A stretch of DNA of 64,000 nucleotides from Cardinalis cardinalis (lineage: Eukaryota > Chordata > Aves > Passeriformes > Cardinalidae), in the NCBI GenBank assembly GCA_014549065.1, contig JACDOX010000038.1:1134872-1198871 (forward strand). Direction: 5' to 3'. The position numbers were made by a program, and so were the translations under genes. How positions within the stretch are numbered: position 1 is the stretch's first letter; each line of letters begins with the position of its first letter. The notes under the pieces were generated by a model. That model was not told where the DNA came from and did not search any database. It saw only the letters and a program-made list of their open reading frames with translations. This document shows positions 37,301-43,205 of this stretch, piece after piece.

Positions 37301-37842
37301 AATGTGGGGAAGCTTCATTTGTATTCAACAAAAGTTAACTACCTCCTCCCTGCGGCTGCAGCAGGCCTCAGCAGAGCTCTTACCAAAGAGAGTTCCTATC
37401 AAATGCATGCACACCCTCTCGTCTGGTGCCAGCAGCTGGACGACCGGCAGCGCCTGCCAGGCCAGGGCATCCTGGAGCCGGGACAGGATGTGCTTCTTGC
37501 GCACCAGCTACGGATCAAACACAGCAGCGCGTTAGGCCCTGGGCCGAGCCCCGCGCTGCTCCCACCGCCCTGAGGGGAAAAGGGCCACCAGGGCCCGGCT
37601 GCCGAGGCGACAGGGCTGGCCAAGGGCCACACCGGCCGGGCCCGGCCCCAAACTGCGCGCCGGAGAGCGGCACCCCAGCCGCTGAGGGGGCTCCGCGGCC
37701 CAGCCACACACGGGAAGGGGCGGGCGCTGCCCACCGAGGCGCTGCCGTCGCCCAGGGTCTCCACGGCGCAGGCGAGGCACAGCGGCGGCCGCAGCGGCAG
37801 CGCCCAGCGCGGCCCGTGACCGCCGCACTGCCCCCCCGCCAT
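1146..37842 (-). CDS. MEI1: MEI1, meiotic double-strand break formation protein 1 (33 coding exons)
   Basis: MEI1 is a large helical (ARM/HEAT-like) chromosome-axis protein needed for SPO11-dependent meiotic breaks; plant PRD1 is its counterpart (family knowledge). I assembled 33 minus-strand exons by acceptor, donor and phase: 37842-37735, 37507-37384, 35026-34976, 34770-34737, 34501-34457, 33777-33683, 33145-33072, 32330-32225, 31678-31475, 30307-30177, 29442-29328, 28543-28427, 27924-27825, 25361-25227, 24684-24570, 23043-22925, 21868-21727, 20344-20233, 19578-19518, 18303-18206, 17497-17323, 17220-17073, 16518-16246, 13200-13035, 11090-10986, 9329-9219, 8660-8479, 6145-6064, 5606-5401, 4676-4595, 2539-2433, 1613-1482, 1313-1146. 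The sum is 4023 nt, about 1340 codons; human MEI1 is about 1274. Every junction keeps phase. Recognised by recalled similarity to human MEI1, strong from exon 8 onward. Oddities: exon 6 has two in-frame stops if read in full, and intron 20 is GC-AG. Exons 3-6 are the least certain. The start is the first ATG of the open frame. Confidence 0.93.
1482..1613 (-). CDS. MEI1: MEI1 exon 32
   Basis: The exon reads FVRYQSSNIISQKEISQII and EATSHALHLFLSQ. Acceptor ttgttcaag, donor gtaaga; phase is 0 in and 0 out. Confidence 0.94.
2433..2539 (-). CDS. MEI1: MEI1 exon 31
   Basis: The exon reads LHVASQPWHRFLLFTLL and FLQPEVLRLVTL. Acceptor tctcccag, donor gtgagc; phase is 1 in and 0 out. Nearly identical to the recalled human block. 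Confidence 0.96.
4595..4676 (-). CDS. MEI1: MEI1 exon 30
   Basis: The exon reads KELLLSQAVVACLETLVEY and ends LYVKNQDV. The acceptor follows an AAAG-rich tract that forms the polypyrimidine run on the coding strand. Donor gtaaag; phase is 0 in and 1 out. Confidence 0.94.
4688..4715. repeat. GAAA/poly-A simple repeat
   Basis: GAAA units run into a poly-A tract directly upstream of MEI1 exon 30. On the coding strand it forms a long CT-rich tract in front of the acceptor. Confidence 0.85.
5401..5606 (-). CDS. MEI1: MEI1 exon 29
   Basis: The exon reads SIMQFLRAVLRQNFSSSLL and ends SLQNLLVHVQLQ. Acceptor cctgtctag, donor gtatgt; phase is 1 in and 0 out. Confidence 0.95.
6064..6145 (-). CDS. MEI1: MEI1 exon 28
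   Basis: The exon reads V-x-QTLSVDLTEVLNAV and ends KKPILLL; the N at 6140 makes the second residue His or Gln. Acceptor ctcttctag, donor gtattt; phase is 0 in and 1 out. Confidence 0.93.
7255..7302. repeat. Three 16-bp imperfect tandem units
   Basis: Units agattagaaacactga, caattagaaatgctga and agattagaaacattga lie end to end in MEI1 intron 27. Each differs from the others at one to four positions. Confidence 0.85.
8479..8660 (-). CDS. MEI1: MEI1 exon 27
   Basis: The exon reads VAVLLSNVSLLELLQKVLE and DALLCSGWLLVASLLLYQH. Acceptor ctctcatgcag, donor gttaga; phase is 1 in and 0 out. Confidence 0.94.
9219..9329 (-). CDS. MEI1: MEI1 exon 26
   Basis: The exon reads CNLCGKCRPRDTDLLQPS and LNFLYWSLHQTTPCSQQR. 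Acceptor cttttgtttccag, donor gtgagg; phase is 1 in and 1 out. I missed it at first and found it because the human protein has this segment here. Confidence 0.95.
10986..11090 (-). CDS. MEI1: MEI1 exon 25
   Basis: The exon reads NRNLPVLLSLLFLVQLRSKG and ends DFKLLHQ. Acceptor cccttcttag, donor gtgagt; phase is 1 in and 1 out. Confidence 0.92.
13035..13200 (-). CDS. MEI1: MEI1 exon 24
   Basis: The exon reads DLVCSSSVEVAWKVL, TLRTFLERNEDVLV and FLQILQQLLVE. Acceptor cctttgcag, donor gtgacc; phase is 0 in and 1 out. Confidence 0.95.
13201..16245 (-). other. MEI1 intron 23
   Basis: A 3.0-kb intron bounded by phase-0 junctions. I see no recognisable exon, repeat family or RNA gene in it. Confidence 0.75.
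16246..16518 (-). CDS. MEI1: MEI1 exon 23 (largest, 91 codons)
   Basis: The exon reads RSLSTIKRILDNLPDL, LLLKFFLRYPELMGRFGH and ends SNSSILLILL. Acceptor tctttaccag, donor gtatgt; phase is 0 in and 0 out. It is hydrophobic and repeat-like, as expected of helical repeats. Confidence 0.96.
17073..17220 (-). CDS. MEI1: MEI1 exon 22
   Basis: The exon reads FVPDAELFLAIRNCLL and contains ALYLLAVCQDKGKALD. One N at 17075 falls in the last codon. Donor gtaaga; phase is 2 in and 0 out. Confidence 0.94.
17323..17497 (-). CDS. MEI1: MEI1 exon 21
   Basis: The exon reads QEMSELLQKGLPQLNY and ends LLLYFAYTFGD. One N lies at 17439. Acceptor tatttctag, donor gtgagt; phase is 1 in and 2 out. Confidence 0.94.
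18200..18205 (-). promoter_or_regulatory. MEI1: GC splice donor of MEI1 intron 20
   Basis: The intron begins gcaagt on the coding strand after CAGGAGG. GC donors usually keep the rest of the consensus strong, as the +3 to +6 bases AAGT do here. Intron 20 ends in a normal tatttctag acceptor. Confidence 0.85.
18206..18303 (-). CDS. MEI1: MEI1 exon 20, followed by a GC donor
   Basis: The exon reads NPVLNHTCSSFLCSLCLNLY and ends TRTSSQE. The acceptor is ctcttcttcacag; phase 2 in. No usable GT donor keeps phase, while AGG|gcaagt at 18205-18200 gives the phase-1 end required by exon 21 and the expected protein length. Confidence 0.92.
19518..19578 (-). CDS. MEI1: MEI1 exon 19
   Basis: A 61-nt exon reading SSSFIRLTLELKARFCSVQ. 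The acceptor is ctttctatctag and the donor gtattg; phase is 1 in and 2 out. Nearly identical to the recalled human segment. Confidence 0.95.
20233..20344 (-). CDS. MEI1: MEI1 exon 18
   Basis: The exon reads SYLER-x-VSPSVTEVF and ends VPSMKNKFSKKL. One N lies at 20329 (residue x). Acceptor cttcccacag, donor gtagga; phase is 0 in and 1 out. Confidence 0.94.
21727..21868 (-). CDS. MEI1: MEI1 exon 17
   Basis: The exon reads LAVEFQGDFMAQENAFTAP and ends ICDSLCIPMVM. The donor is gtaaga; phase is 2 in and 0 out. Confidence 0.95.
22925..23043 (-). CDS. MEI1: MEI1 exon 16
   Basis: The exon begins GDLLFSVSQSHSANR and ends GQFLLHTLESFRNAC. The acceptor is ctttaacag and the donor gtgagg; phase is 0 in and 2 out. 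A second frame is also open, but phase and homology select this one. Confidence 0.93.
24570..24684 (-). CDS. MEI1: MEI1 exon 15
   Basis: The exon reads KDHLSSPPVPYEELQKLLE and ends QSSKRHA. The acceptor is cttgttaag and the donor gtaagt; phase is 2 in and 0 out. Confidence 0.94.
25227..25361 (-). CDS. MEI1: MEI1 exon 14
   Basis: The exon reads QPVEIKLFTNRGVC and ends AVEAIKAVTAFL. The acceptor is tcttcacag and the donor gtaggc; phase is 2 in and 2 out. Confidence 0.94.
25362..27824 (-). other. MEI1 intron 13
   Basis: A 2.5-kb intron. I see nothing coding or repeat-like that I can name. Confidence 0.7.
27825..27924 (-). CDS. MEI1: MEI1 exon 13
   Basis: The exon reads IESLVRSLQGVLLLNN and VELHKQGLLLFTEILK. 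The acceptor is gtgtacag and the donor gtaagg; phase is 1 in and 2 out. Confidence 0.95.
28427..28543 (-). CDS. MEI1: MEI1 exon 12
   Basis: The exon reads FLFECLLCKSEILIW and ends FFSKCHTVYG. The acceptor is gtttgcag and the donor gtgagt; phase is 1 in and 1 out. Confidence 0.95.
29328..29442 (-). CDS. MEI1: MEI1 exon 11
   Basis: The exon reads LLLTRDEMLQAASSH and ends APAFIHADVP. The acceptor is cttcccaacag and the donor gtgaac; phase is 0 in and 1 out. Strongly similar to the MEI1 LLLSRDEMLQ segment. Confidence 0.95.
30177..30307 (-). CDS. MEI1: MEI1 exon 10
   Basis: The exon reads LLKELLKSDQFVFILMNNAK and ends LPLVLKK, with an acidic linker between (TEEETENPDFLEGE). Phase is 1 in and 0 out; acceptor ttttacag. 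Confidence 0.94.
31475..31678 (-). CDS. MEI1: MEI1 exon 9
   Basis: A 204-nt exon containing YPNESIKAAVCYLYGKLYSS and ending QVNCLG. The donor is gtaagg; phase is 1 in and 1 out. This is one of the most conserved MEI1 blocks. Confidence 0.95.
32225..32330 (-). CDS. MEI1: MEI1 exon 8
   Basis: The exon reads LCKANTMRSSLPTFSLLGK then LADAIPGFAEILVVKH. The acceptor is cctctacag and the donor gtgagt; phase is 0 in and 1 out. It resembles the human MEI1 LPTFTLLGKLADALP segment as recalled. Confidence 0.92.
32850..32981 (+). mobile_element. CR1 LINE, 3' end fragment
   Basis: About 130 bp of CR1 3' UTR lie in MEI1 intron 7, opposite to the gene. The line gctttgagcagcctggtcta and the ending ttccaacccaaaccattcta plus the octamers attctatg and attctgtg are typical of the CR1 terminus. 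Confidence 0.9.
33072..33145 (-). CDS. MEI1: MEI1 exon 7
   Basis: The exon reads LVRLVVELKSEQYLYC...ESQKE. The acceptor is ttttttccgcctag and the donor gtcagt; phase is 1 in and 0 out. Confidence 0.85.
33683..33777 (-). CDS. MEI1: MEI1 exon 6, with two in-frame stops if used in full
   Basis: The acceptor (cctcttattag) and donor (gtaagg) are good, and phase 2 in/1 out fits both neighbours. The full 95 nt reads TELAEFLK, then TAG and TAA at 33752-33747, then QHLPGAEEVTSTTKV...ALLS in the same frame. Without those stops the exon would be unremarkable. A shorter exon, 33683-33714, keeps phase through an internal but pyrimidine-poor AG. I cannot tell which is used. Confidence 0.45.
34457..34501 (-). 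CDS. MEI1: MEI1 exon 5
   Basis: A 45-nt exon reading DISSAVMRSVTSHE. The acceptor is aatctag and the donor gtaaaa; phase is 2 in and 2 out. Supported by phase and protein-like content, not by remembered homology. Confidence 0.55.
34737..34770 (-). CDS. MEI1: MEI1 exon 4 (34-nt small exon)
   Basis: A 34-nt exon reading SVCVMNLVSD. It has a pyrimidine-rich acceptor (tctctcacag) and a gtaaca donor, phase 1 in and 2 out. This is the only candidate I found that links the phases of exons 3 and 5. Confidence 0.55.
34976..35026 (-). CDS. MEI1: MEI1 exon 3
   Basis: The exon is 51 nt and reads GMLHSVEDSSALNLLVE. The acceptor is gtcttacag and the donor gtgaga; phase is 1 in and 1 out, following directly from exon 2. 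Confidence 0.78.
35027..37383 (-). other. MEI1 intron 2
   Basis: A 2.4-kb AT-rich intron between well-matched exons 2 and 3, with many single Ns. No named feature recognised. Confidence 0.65.
37384..37507 (-). CDS. MEI1: MEI1 exon 2
   Basis: The acceptor is cgtag at 37508-37512. The exon reads LVRKKHILSRLQDAL...HLIGTLFG and its donor is gtaaga. It enters in phase 0 and leaves in phase 1. Confidence 0.88.
37735..37842 (-). CDS. MEI1: MEI1 exon 1 (start)
   Basis: This exon encodes 36 residues from ATG 37842 (MAGGQCGGHGPRW...) and ends in phase 0 at a GT donor. The frame is open upstream but has no earlier ATG. It lies in a CpG-rich block and is very Gly/Pro/Ala/Leu rich. Confidence 0.75.
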
Positions 37843-38000
37843 CGGCGCTGCCGGGGCTGCCGTACGGCTCCGCCCCGCTGGGGACGGCGGCTCCGCCCCG
37901 GGGCCGCCCCAGCACCGCCTCCCTTCCGGCGGCCGCGGCAGCGCTCCCGCCTCTTCCTTCACAGCGCGCTTGGGCCCACAGCAGCGACCGCGCCGCGGCC
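37843..38000. promoter_or_regulatory. Bidirectional promoter, MEI1 / SNU13
   Basis: Only 158 bp separate the two divergent ATG codons, so both transcription starts and 5' UTRs must share this segment or lie just outside it. It contains three CCGCCCC GC boxes (37870-37876, 37893-37899, 37904-37910) and an ETS-like CTTCCGG (37923-37929). No TATA box is apparent. Confidence 0.8.
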
Positions 38001-38003
38001 ATG
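38001..38003 (+). CDS. SNU13: SNU13 coding exon 1 (start codon only)
   Basis: The context is gcggccATG|gtgagt, so the donor cuts immediately after the start codon. The human gene also begins its coding sequence just before an intron (recalled). Confidence 0.93.
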
Positions 38004-39762
38004 GTGAGTGGCGTCGGGCCCTGGTCTCCTCTTCCTCCTTCTCCTTCTCCTCTTCCTTCTCCTCCCCCTATTCTTCCTTCTCCTCTTCCTGCTCCTCTTC
38101 CTCCTGCCCACTCCCACCAGCCTGCGGTAGAGGGAGGCCGCTCTCCGGCTGCGCGGCGGGCAGCACGTGGAGGCCGTGCGGGCGGGGCTGCGGCCGCTTG
38201 CGGGGCAGGAGGCCCGGGGGGCTGGCGGTCCTGGGGACACCCGGTAACGGGGGACTCTCTGTGCCTGGGGTCACCCCCGCGCCGTGCTGGGAGCCGCACG
38301 GGCCGCTGTTCTGCCAGCGCCAGTCACTGACACCGCTTGTGACCTCGGTGCTGTGCCACCCCACCGCCCACGTTAACGTTTAGAAGGTACTTGTNGTTTT
38401 CAGAAATAACCCTGATGCGTGCTCTTCTGGTGATTGCTTCAAAATTTTCGTTAAGTCTCGTAATTTGCACTGTTAAGGTGCNCTGAAGTGTTTCATTTTG
38501 TGTAGTCTTTCTGGTATAAAACACCTGAAGACTGCCCCATAGGTGCACTGCTTTGCAGGATATAGATTGTGAGTAGATACACTCTTTACTTTGATGTAAA
38601 GCATCTTTCTTACTTTTCCCCTTTACTTTGACACAAGAAGAATCCTTAGTCTTATAGGAGTAAAGTGCAATGGCGTTTCTTCCATATGGGCAGAGCAGAT
38701 TAGACACAACTTCAGAAATCAGTATATGTGGTGGATATGATGCCTGTGCAGTGTTAATCGGACCAAACCTCCTTTGCTCCTATTGTAATATTCTTTACTT
38801 TTTCCTTTAGAGTGAGGCAGAAGTGAATCCCAAAGCTTACCCNCTGGCTGATGCACAGCTCACCAAAACGCTGCTGGATCTTGTGCAGCAATCCTGCAAC
38901 TATAAGCAGCTACGCAAGGGAGCCAATGAAGGTGAGACCTGCATGTTGAAAAGTGTGCTATAAGTCACAACAAGGATTTTGTGAGATGCCATGGATAGAG
39001 ATTGTCTTTTCTCTGTAGCTGTGAATCACTCATTGTATATAGATCTGGCTATTNCAGGTGTGTGTCTCCTTTCTCCTCCTTCAAGCCTGCTTTAACAAGA
39101 TTCAGGGACAGAACGAAGCTGTAATCTTTCTGACATTTATATGCAGTTCTGGTAGATTCCCAAACTGTGTCTTGGTGCATGGGTTGTAATCATGCATGCT
39201 TCAGTTGTGTGGCACTGGGGTCACCAGATGCCTAACCAGTTCAGAACCATAAAAGATACGGGTTTGAAGGTACCTCTACTGCAACCTGCTTACAACCTCC
39301 CTTCACAGTTGCTTGGGGCTTCACTAGTCAAACTTGTAAAAAAACCCCACAATTTTTAAGGATAGAAACTCAGCAATCTCTTAGAATCCAGATCCAGTGT
39401 ATGTCCCATGCACTAGACCTTCTTCCCACTGATGGCACTTTCAGCATGTCCTGAAGTTGTTTTACATTAGACCTAGACTGACTCCAGTTTCTTTTACAGC
39501 CACCAAAACACTGAACAGAGGAATAGCAGAGTTCATTGTGATGGCAGCAGATGCAGAGCCCTTGGAGATCATCCTGCACCTCCCTCTTCTGTGCGAGGAC
39601 AAGAACGTACCGTACGTGTTTGTGCGCTCCAAGCAAGCCCTGGGCCGGGCGTGCGGCGTTTCCCGGCCTGTCATCGCCTGCTCCATCACCATCAAGGAGG
39701 GCTCACAGCTAAAGCCTCAGATCCAGTCTGTACAGCAAGCCATAGAAAGACTGTTGGTCTAA
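38001..39762 (+). CDS. SNU13: SNU13 (NHP2L1 / 15.5K), K-turn RNA-binding protein
   Basis: SNU13 is an L7Ae-family nuclear protein. It binds the kink-turn of U4 snRNA and of box C/D snoRNAs and nucleates U4/U6.U5 and snoRNP assembly (family knowledge). Three coding exons, 38001-38003 (ATG only), 38811-38931 and 39500-39762, join in phase to 128 residues, the exact human length. The protein reads MSEAEVNPKAYPLADAQLTK, LVQQSCNYKQLRKGANE, NRGIAEFIVMAADAEPLE and ends IERLLV; it is nearly identical to human. One N at 38843 is the third base of a Pro codon. It runs head-to-head with MEI1 and tail-to-tail with XRCC6. Confidence 0.98.
38025..38105. repeat. 81-bp polypyrimidine/polypurine tract
   Basis: CCTTCT/CTTCCTCC-type runs, with only two purines on the plus strand (38070 and 38091). 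It starts 21 nt inside SNU13 intron 1, within the CpG island. Confidence 0.93.
38811..38931 (+). CDS. SNU13: SNU13 coding exon 2
   Basis: The acceptor is ttttcctttag and the donor gtgaga. The exon covers residues 2-41, ending KQLRKGANE plus one base of Ala. Confidence 0.98.
39500..39762 (+). CDS. SNU13: SNU13 coding exon 3 and stop
   Basis: The acceptor is tttcttttacag. It covers residues 42-128, holds the L7Ae core (LPLLCEDKNVPYVFVRSKQA, GRACGVSRPVIACSITI), and stops at TAA 39760-39762. Confidence 0.98.
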
Positions 39763-40403
39763 GTGCCCATGAGAGTGTGTGTGTGAAATAGAAAGTGCAA
39801 ATTAGTGGAAATTAATGTTTAGCTTCAGTTGAGATGATAGTTTTGATATCAATGTTTCATTTTAAAATGCCGCATTTTTGTTTAATAATGGCTTAATTCT
39901 TAGTGTTTCTGCCTCCTATCCCCCCACTTTTCTGTTATTCCACTCCAACATTTTCATTCTCATTGTATTACTTCTTGAAAAGTGACTGTACAATTGTGTT
40001 TCCTGTTTTACGTTTGAAAGAAGGACAGAAGAAAAAAAAAAAAGTCCTTCCCTCGTCTTCCTGCTCAGGGCTTTTTTAACCCACCCGTCAGCTTTCTCTG
40101 TGGTGCAGTATTTCTGCCGAGCTTGAGCCTCCAGCAGGTGTAAGTAACTCTGCTTTTCTGAACGGTTTAGGCTACTGAGGAAAAGATTCCCTGTGTTGAG
40201 GCTGCTGGAGCAGCACAGGCAGGTATAAGGCAGGCAGCAGCTACTGTGTAGCAGCAGGTAGAGCCAAGATCGGCACCGCCCTCGTTCTTGAAACCAGACA
40301 AGCGACTCCTGTAAGAGATGCACGGCAAGCAGAAATCTTGAGGCAGTACACAAGGGGAACTCTCTTAACTTGATTACTTTTAAATACTGACTTTTTAAGA
40401 AAA

Positions 40404-40409
40404 AATAAA
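40404..40409 (+). other. SNU13: SNU13 candidate poly(A) signal 1 (AATAAA)
   Basis: First AATAAA downstream of the SNU13 stop, about 640 nt past it. Confidence 0.5.
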
Positions 40410-40899
40410 AATGCTGCAAAGCNAAATAGAATTGTCATTCCCTTGGTGAAGTATTTGCAACTAACTGGAATGTTTCTGCTTGTAAAGCTAAACTGCTCAC
40501 AGGTTGCCTAAAGGCTATTGCAGTGCAGTAATTTGTTCTCCTTCAGTTTCCTTTGCATGNACTGTTACCATTGAAGTTGGGCTTCCCGGAGAAGTTAAGC
40601 ACAAAACACATGGCAGAGAGGAGCCTGTNGTGGCTGATGAGTACCCTACACCTGGCTGTTAATTATAAAAAGTGCCATGCTTTTTAGCTACTGCACTCTA
40701 GGCACCTGACTGAAGATGAACCCCTTTAAGTCATGGCCAAGGAAACAGAGAACAAGTACTTTTTCAGATAAATTAATACATGTCTCAAGAAGAGAATGCT
40801 CTATCATCTCATGTCCTGGAAAAACAGCATGGAGCACCAACAGCAGTCTGNATTAGTGGTAGTTTTATGGGTCTAGTTTTAGTTAAAGACATACTGTAT

Positions 40900-40905
40900 A
40901 ATAAA
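40900..40905 (+). other. SNU13: SNU13 candidate poly(A) signal 2 (AATAAA)
   Basis: AATAAA in the context tataataaatgc, about 1.1 kb past the stop. Usage is unknown. Confidence 0.4.
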
Positions 40906-41711
40906 TGCACTTCTGCTCTGATCAGAAAAGTTTAAACCCCTGTGTTGGAATATCAAACATGTTTGCTATTGCAGGATGCCAAAGCAAAATAGTGTGGAAA
41001 CTCCATTAGGTGCAATAGCAGAATGGAAAATAAAATTTTCTATAATGTTTCCACAGAGGCACTAACTTCATACCTTAGTAAGCACATCCCAAGCAGATGA
41101 AGTGAGCTCATGAAAGACTAAAGACATCGTGTTTGTATATTTTTGTAAATGGCTTATACCAGTAATCCNTGCTGAGACGAACCTGATCCAAATACTTCAG
41201 ATTCCTTTTATTTGTATGAGGTTTAGAAGGGCTCCTCTTCCCTTCTACTGATGTTGACTGTTGAACTAGTTGTGTTTAGAGCTACAGCTTTGCCAAGGAT
41301 TTGCCCTATTGTACCAAGACAGATGATGTAAGAGAAAGCACACAAGGAGCAGAAATAAAAGGATACTTGAGCAAGCAAAACTGTCTTTTTCTGCTCTGGA
41401 GCACTCCATCACCATCCCTTTTAAACTTCTGCTTAATGTGATAGCCTGCTATTAAAAAGAACAACAAAAAAAGCCAGGAGGCAGATCTAATAACCTTGAG
41501 CAAACATGCCACAATCATCCAAAGCCTGGCACATAGTGTGCCTGAGGGTTAGCAAGCATAGAGAGGTGTTAACAAAGGTACTTGCAGAATTCAATTTGCA
41601 GAATTACAGACAGGACAGTCTCACTATTCCACTCTTCAGGCCTTGCTAAGACAAGCATTTACAGTAACTTCATTGCCCAAGGGCAAAATAAATTGAATGC
41701 TTAGGCAAATC

Positions 41712-41717
41712 TTTATT
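41712..41717 (-). other. XRCC6: XRCC6 candidate poly(A) signal
   Basis: TTTATT on the plus strand is AATAAA on the coding strand, the first one past the stop. It implies a 3' UTR of roughly 1.3 kb. Confidence 0.5.
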
Positions 41718-43008
41718 AAAAATAACTAATCCAGGCTGATTGGAAGTGTAACAGGTAACATAATTCCAGTACTGCAGAGCTCAGTGCAGGCTAGCTGCTC
41801 TCTGGAGGAATTGNCAAGGTATAAGTGAGCAGCATGCTGGCACAGCTAGGACAGTCACAGTGCCAGAAGGGNAGTCACAGCTGGCTCCACATGTGCCACG
41901 CTACAGACTGGTGACAGGACAGTTTGTGAGCCACACAGAGAAATCTGGACACTAAAAACACTATACAGACCAAAATGGACACCTCAGATATCCAATGTTT
42001 GTGTCCCGTAAAATGTTAAAGAGTTTCACTAAACAATTAGTAATTTCCTAAAGCAAAAGCAATAACTGTTCATTGATTTTAGGCATCTTGCACTGCAAGA
42101 CAGGTGGGGCATGCCAGAGATAGAAGTCTAAAACCAAAAACACCCAGCTGCAGCCTTAAGTTTGACTAAAAAAAGTAAAAATACTGTATGTAACAACGNC
42201 TCTCTCCACAACTTGCTATTCTTCTATTTTAAAAGCACATGTTTGAGTACAGAAGCCTGCACAATAGTCTGACTCATTCACTTAGAGAGGTAGAAAAGCT
42301 CTTTGCCATCTCAGTAATTTAACTGGGATAAATGCTTGCAGCCTTCCGGGGAACACAATTTGTTTTCCATTTTTAAACCAGCTTCTGCTATTACCATTTA
42401 AAAATGGAAGACCTGTGTGTGCAGATTTAAGTGCCAGCTTTTTGCCCAAGGGATTAGATACTGCTTCCCAGTAATGATTTTTTTTCTTTTAAGATCTGCT
42501 GGTAATACTTGTAATGGTGATGGCAGAAAAGAACTCAGTTTGATTACTAGTAGTGATACTGGCTGTTGGGGAGACTAACACATATTTATACCCTCTGTTA
42601 GGACACAGACTCAATCTGCTGCTTGGATTCTTGTGGTGCCATTAACACAGATCATTGTGTTTTCCTACACTGAAGTGAGTTCTGCTGTCTTTATGATGCT
42701 GAGACGGCACAGTCAGTGTTGCAAAGGAAAAGATCCAAACTTTTACTAAGAAACCAGCAAGGCACAACTCTGTCCATGTGCAGTGGGTGACCTGAGTTCA
42801 CAAGGAATTTAGTTCTGCCTTTACCTACTGTCAACAGAATCCAACTTTGCAGAGATGTTTCACAACTAAGTAAAAAGTTTCTCCACTGCTAGACAAAGCA
42901 ACATTTAGTTACCATCTCTTTCATAGCAAGATTAAATAGACACAGCACCCACATAAGACAATCAAGATTCTAAGCAGACAGAAGTAAACCAGGGCCTCCC
43001 TCTCCAGC

Positions 43009-43205
43009 TTAGTGCTCATTAAAGTATTCAGTTAAAGAATTCACAAGCTCCTGCTTCTTGCTTCCACACCTCAACCCNAAAAACCTGCATGCATCCTTCA
43101 GGACAGGTACAGTGAGCTTGCCTAGAGTGCCNTTCTGCACATGACTCCGCAGCTCATCTTCTGAGACTTCTACCTTGGGCCTCTTCTCAGTTTGACCATC
43201 AGAAG
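43009..43205 (-). CDS. XRCC6: XRCC6 exon 12 (SAP domain and stop)
   Basis: The exon reads SDGQTEKRPKVEVSEDELRS and GTLGKLTVPVLKDACRF, ending NSLTEYFNEH with TAA at 43011-43009. It carries the second half of the NLS and the SAP domain. Ns at 43078 and 43132. Confidence 0.97.

Larger units (their letters stand above)
37420..38300. promoter_or_regulatory. CpG island spanning the MEI1 and SNU13 starts
   Basis: This block is very GC- and CpG-rich compared with the flanks. It covers MEI1 exons 1-2, both starts and the beginning of SNU13 intron 1. The long open frames on both strands here are a by-product of high GC. Confidence 0.85.
39763..43008. other. Convergent 3' region of SNU13 and XRCC6
   Basis: Tail-to-tail interval of 3.2 kb with no further coding sequence recognised. 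Plus-strand AATAAA hexamers for SNU13 lie at 40404, 40900 and 41029. The first minus-strand AATAAA past the XRCC6 stop is at 41717-41712. With those sites the two 3' UTRs would nearly meet but not overlap. Confidence 0.65.

Noticed and set aside
37426..38299. Long open frames on both strands (up to 255 codons) around the MEI1/SNU13 promoter
   Set aside because: Low stop-codon frequency in a CpG island. They overlap the real exons in other frames and have Arg/Gly/Pro/Ala-rich chance composition.
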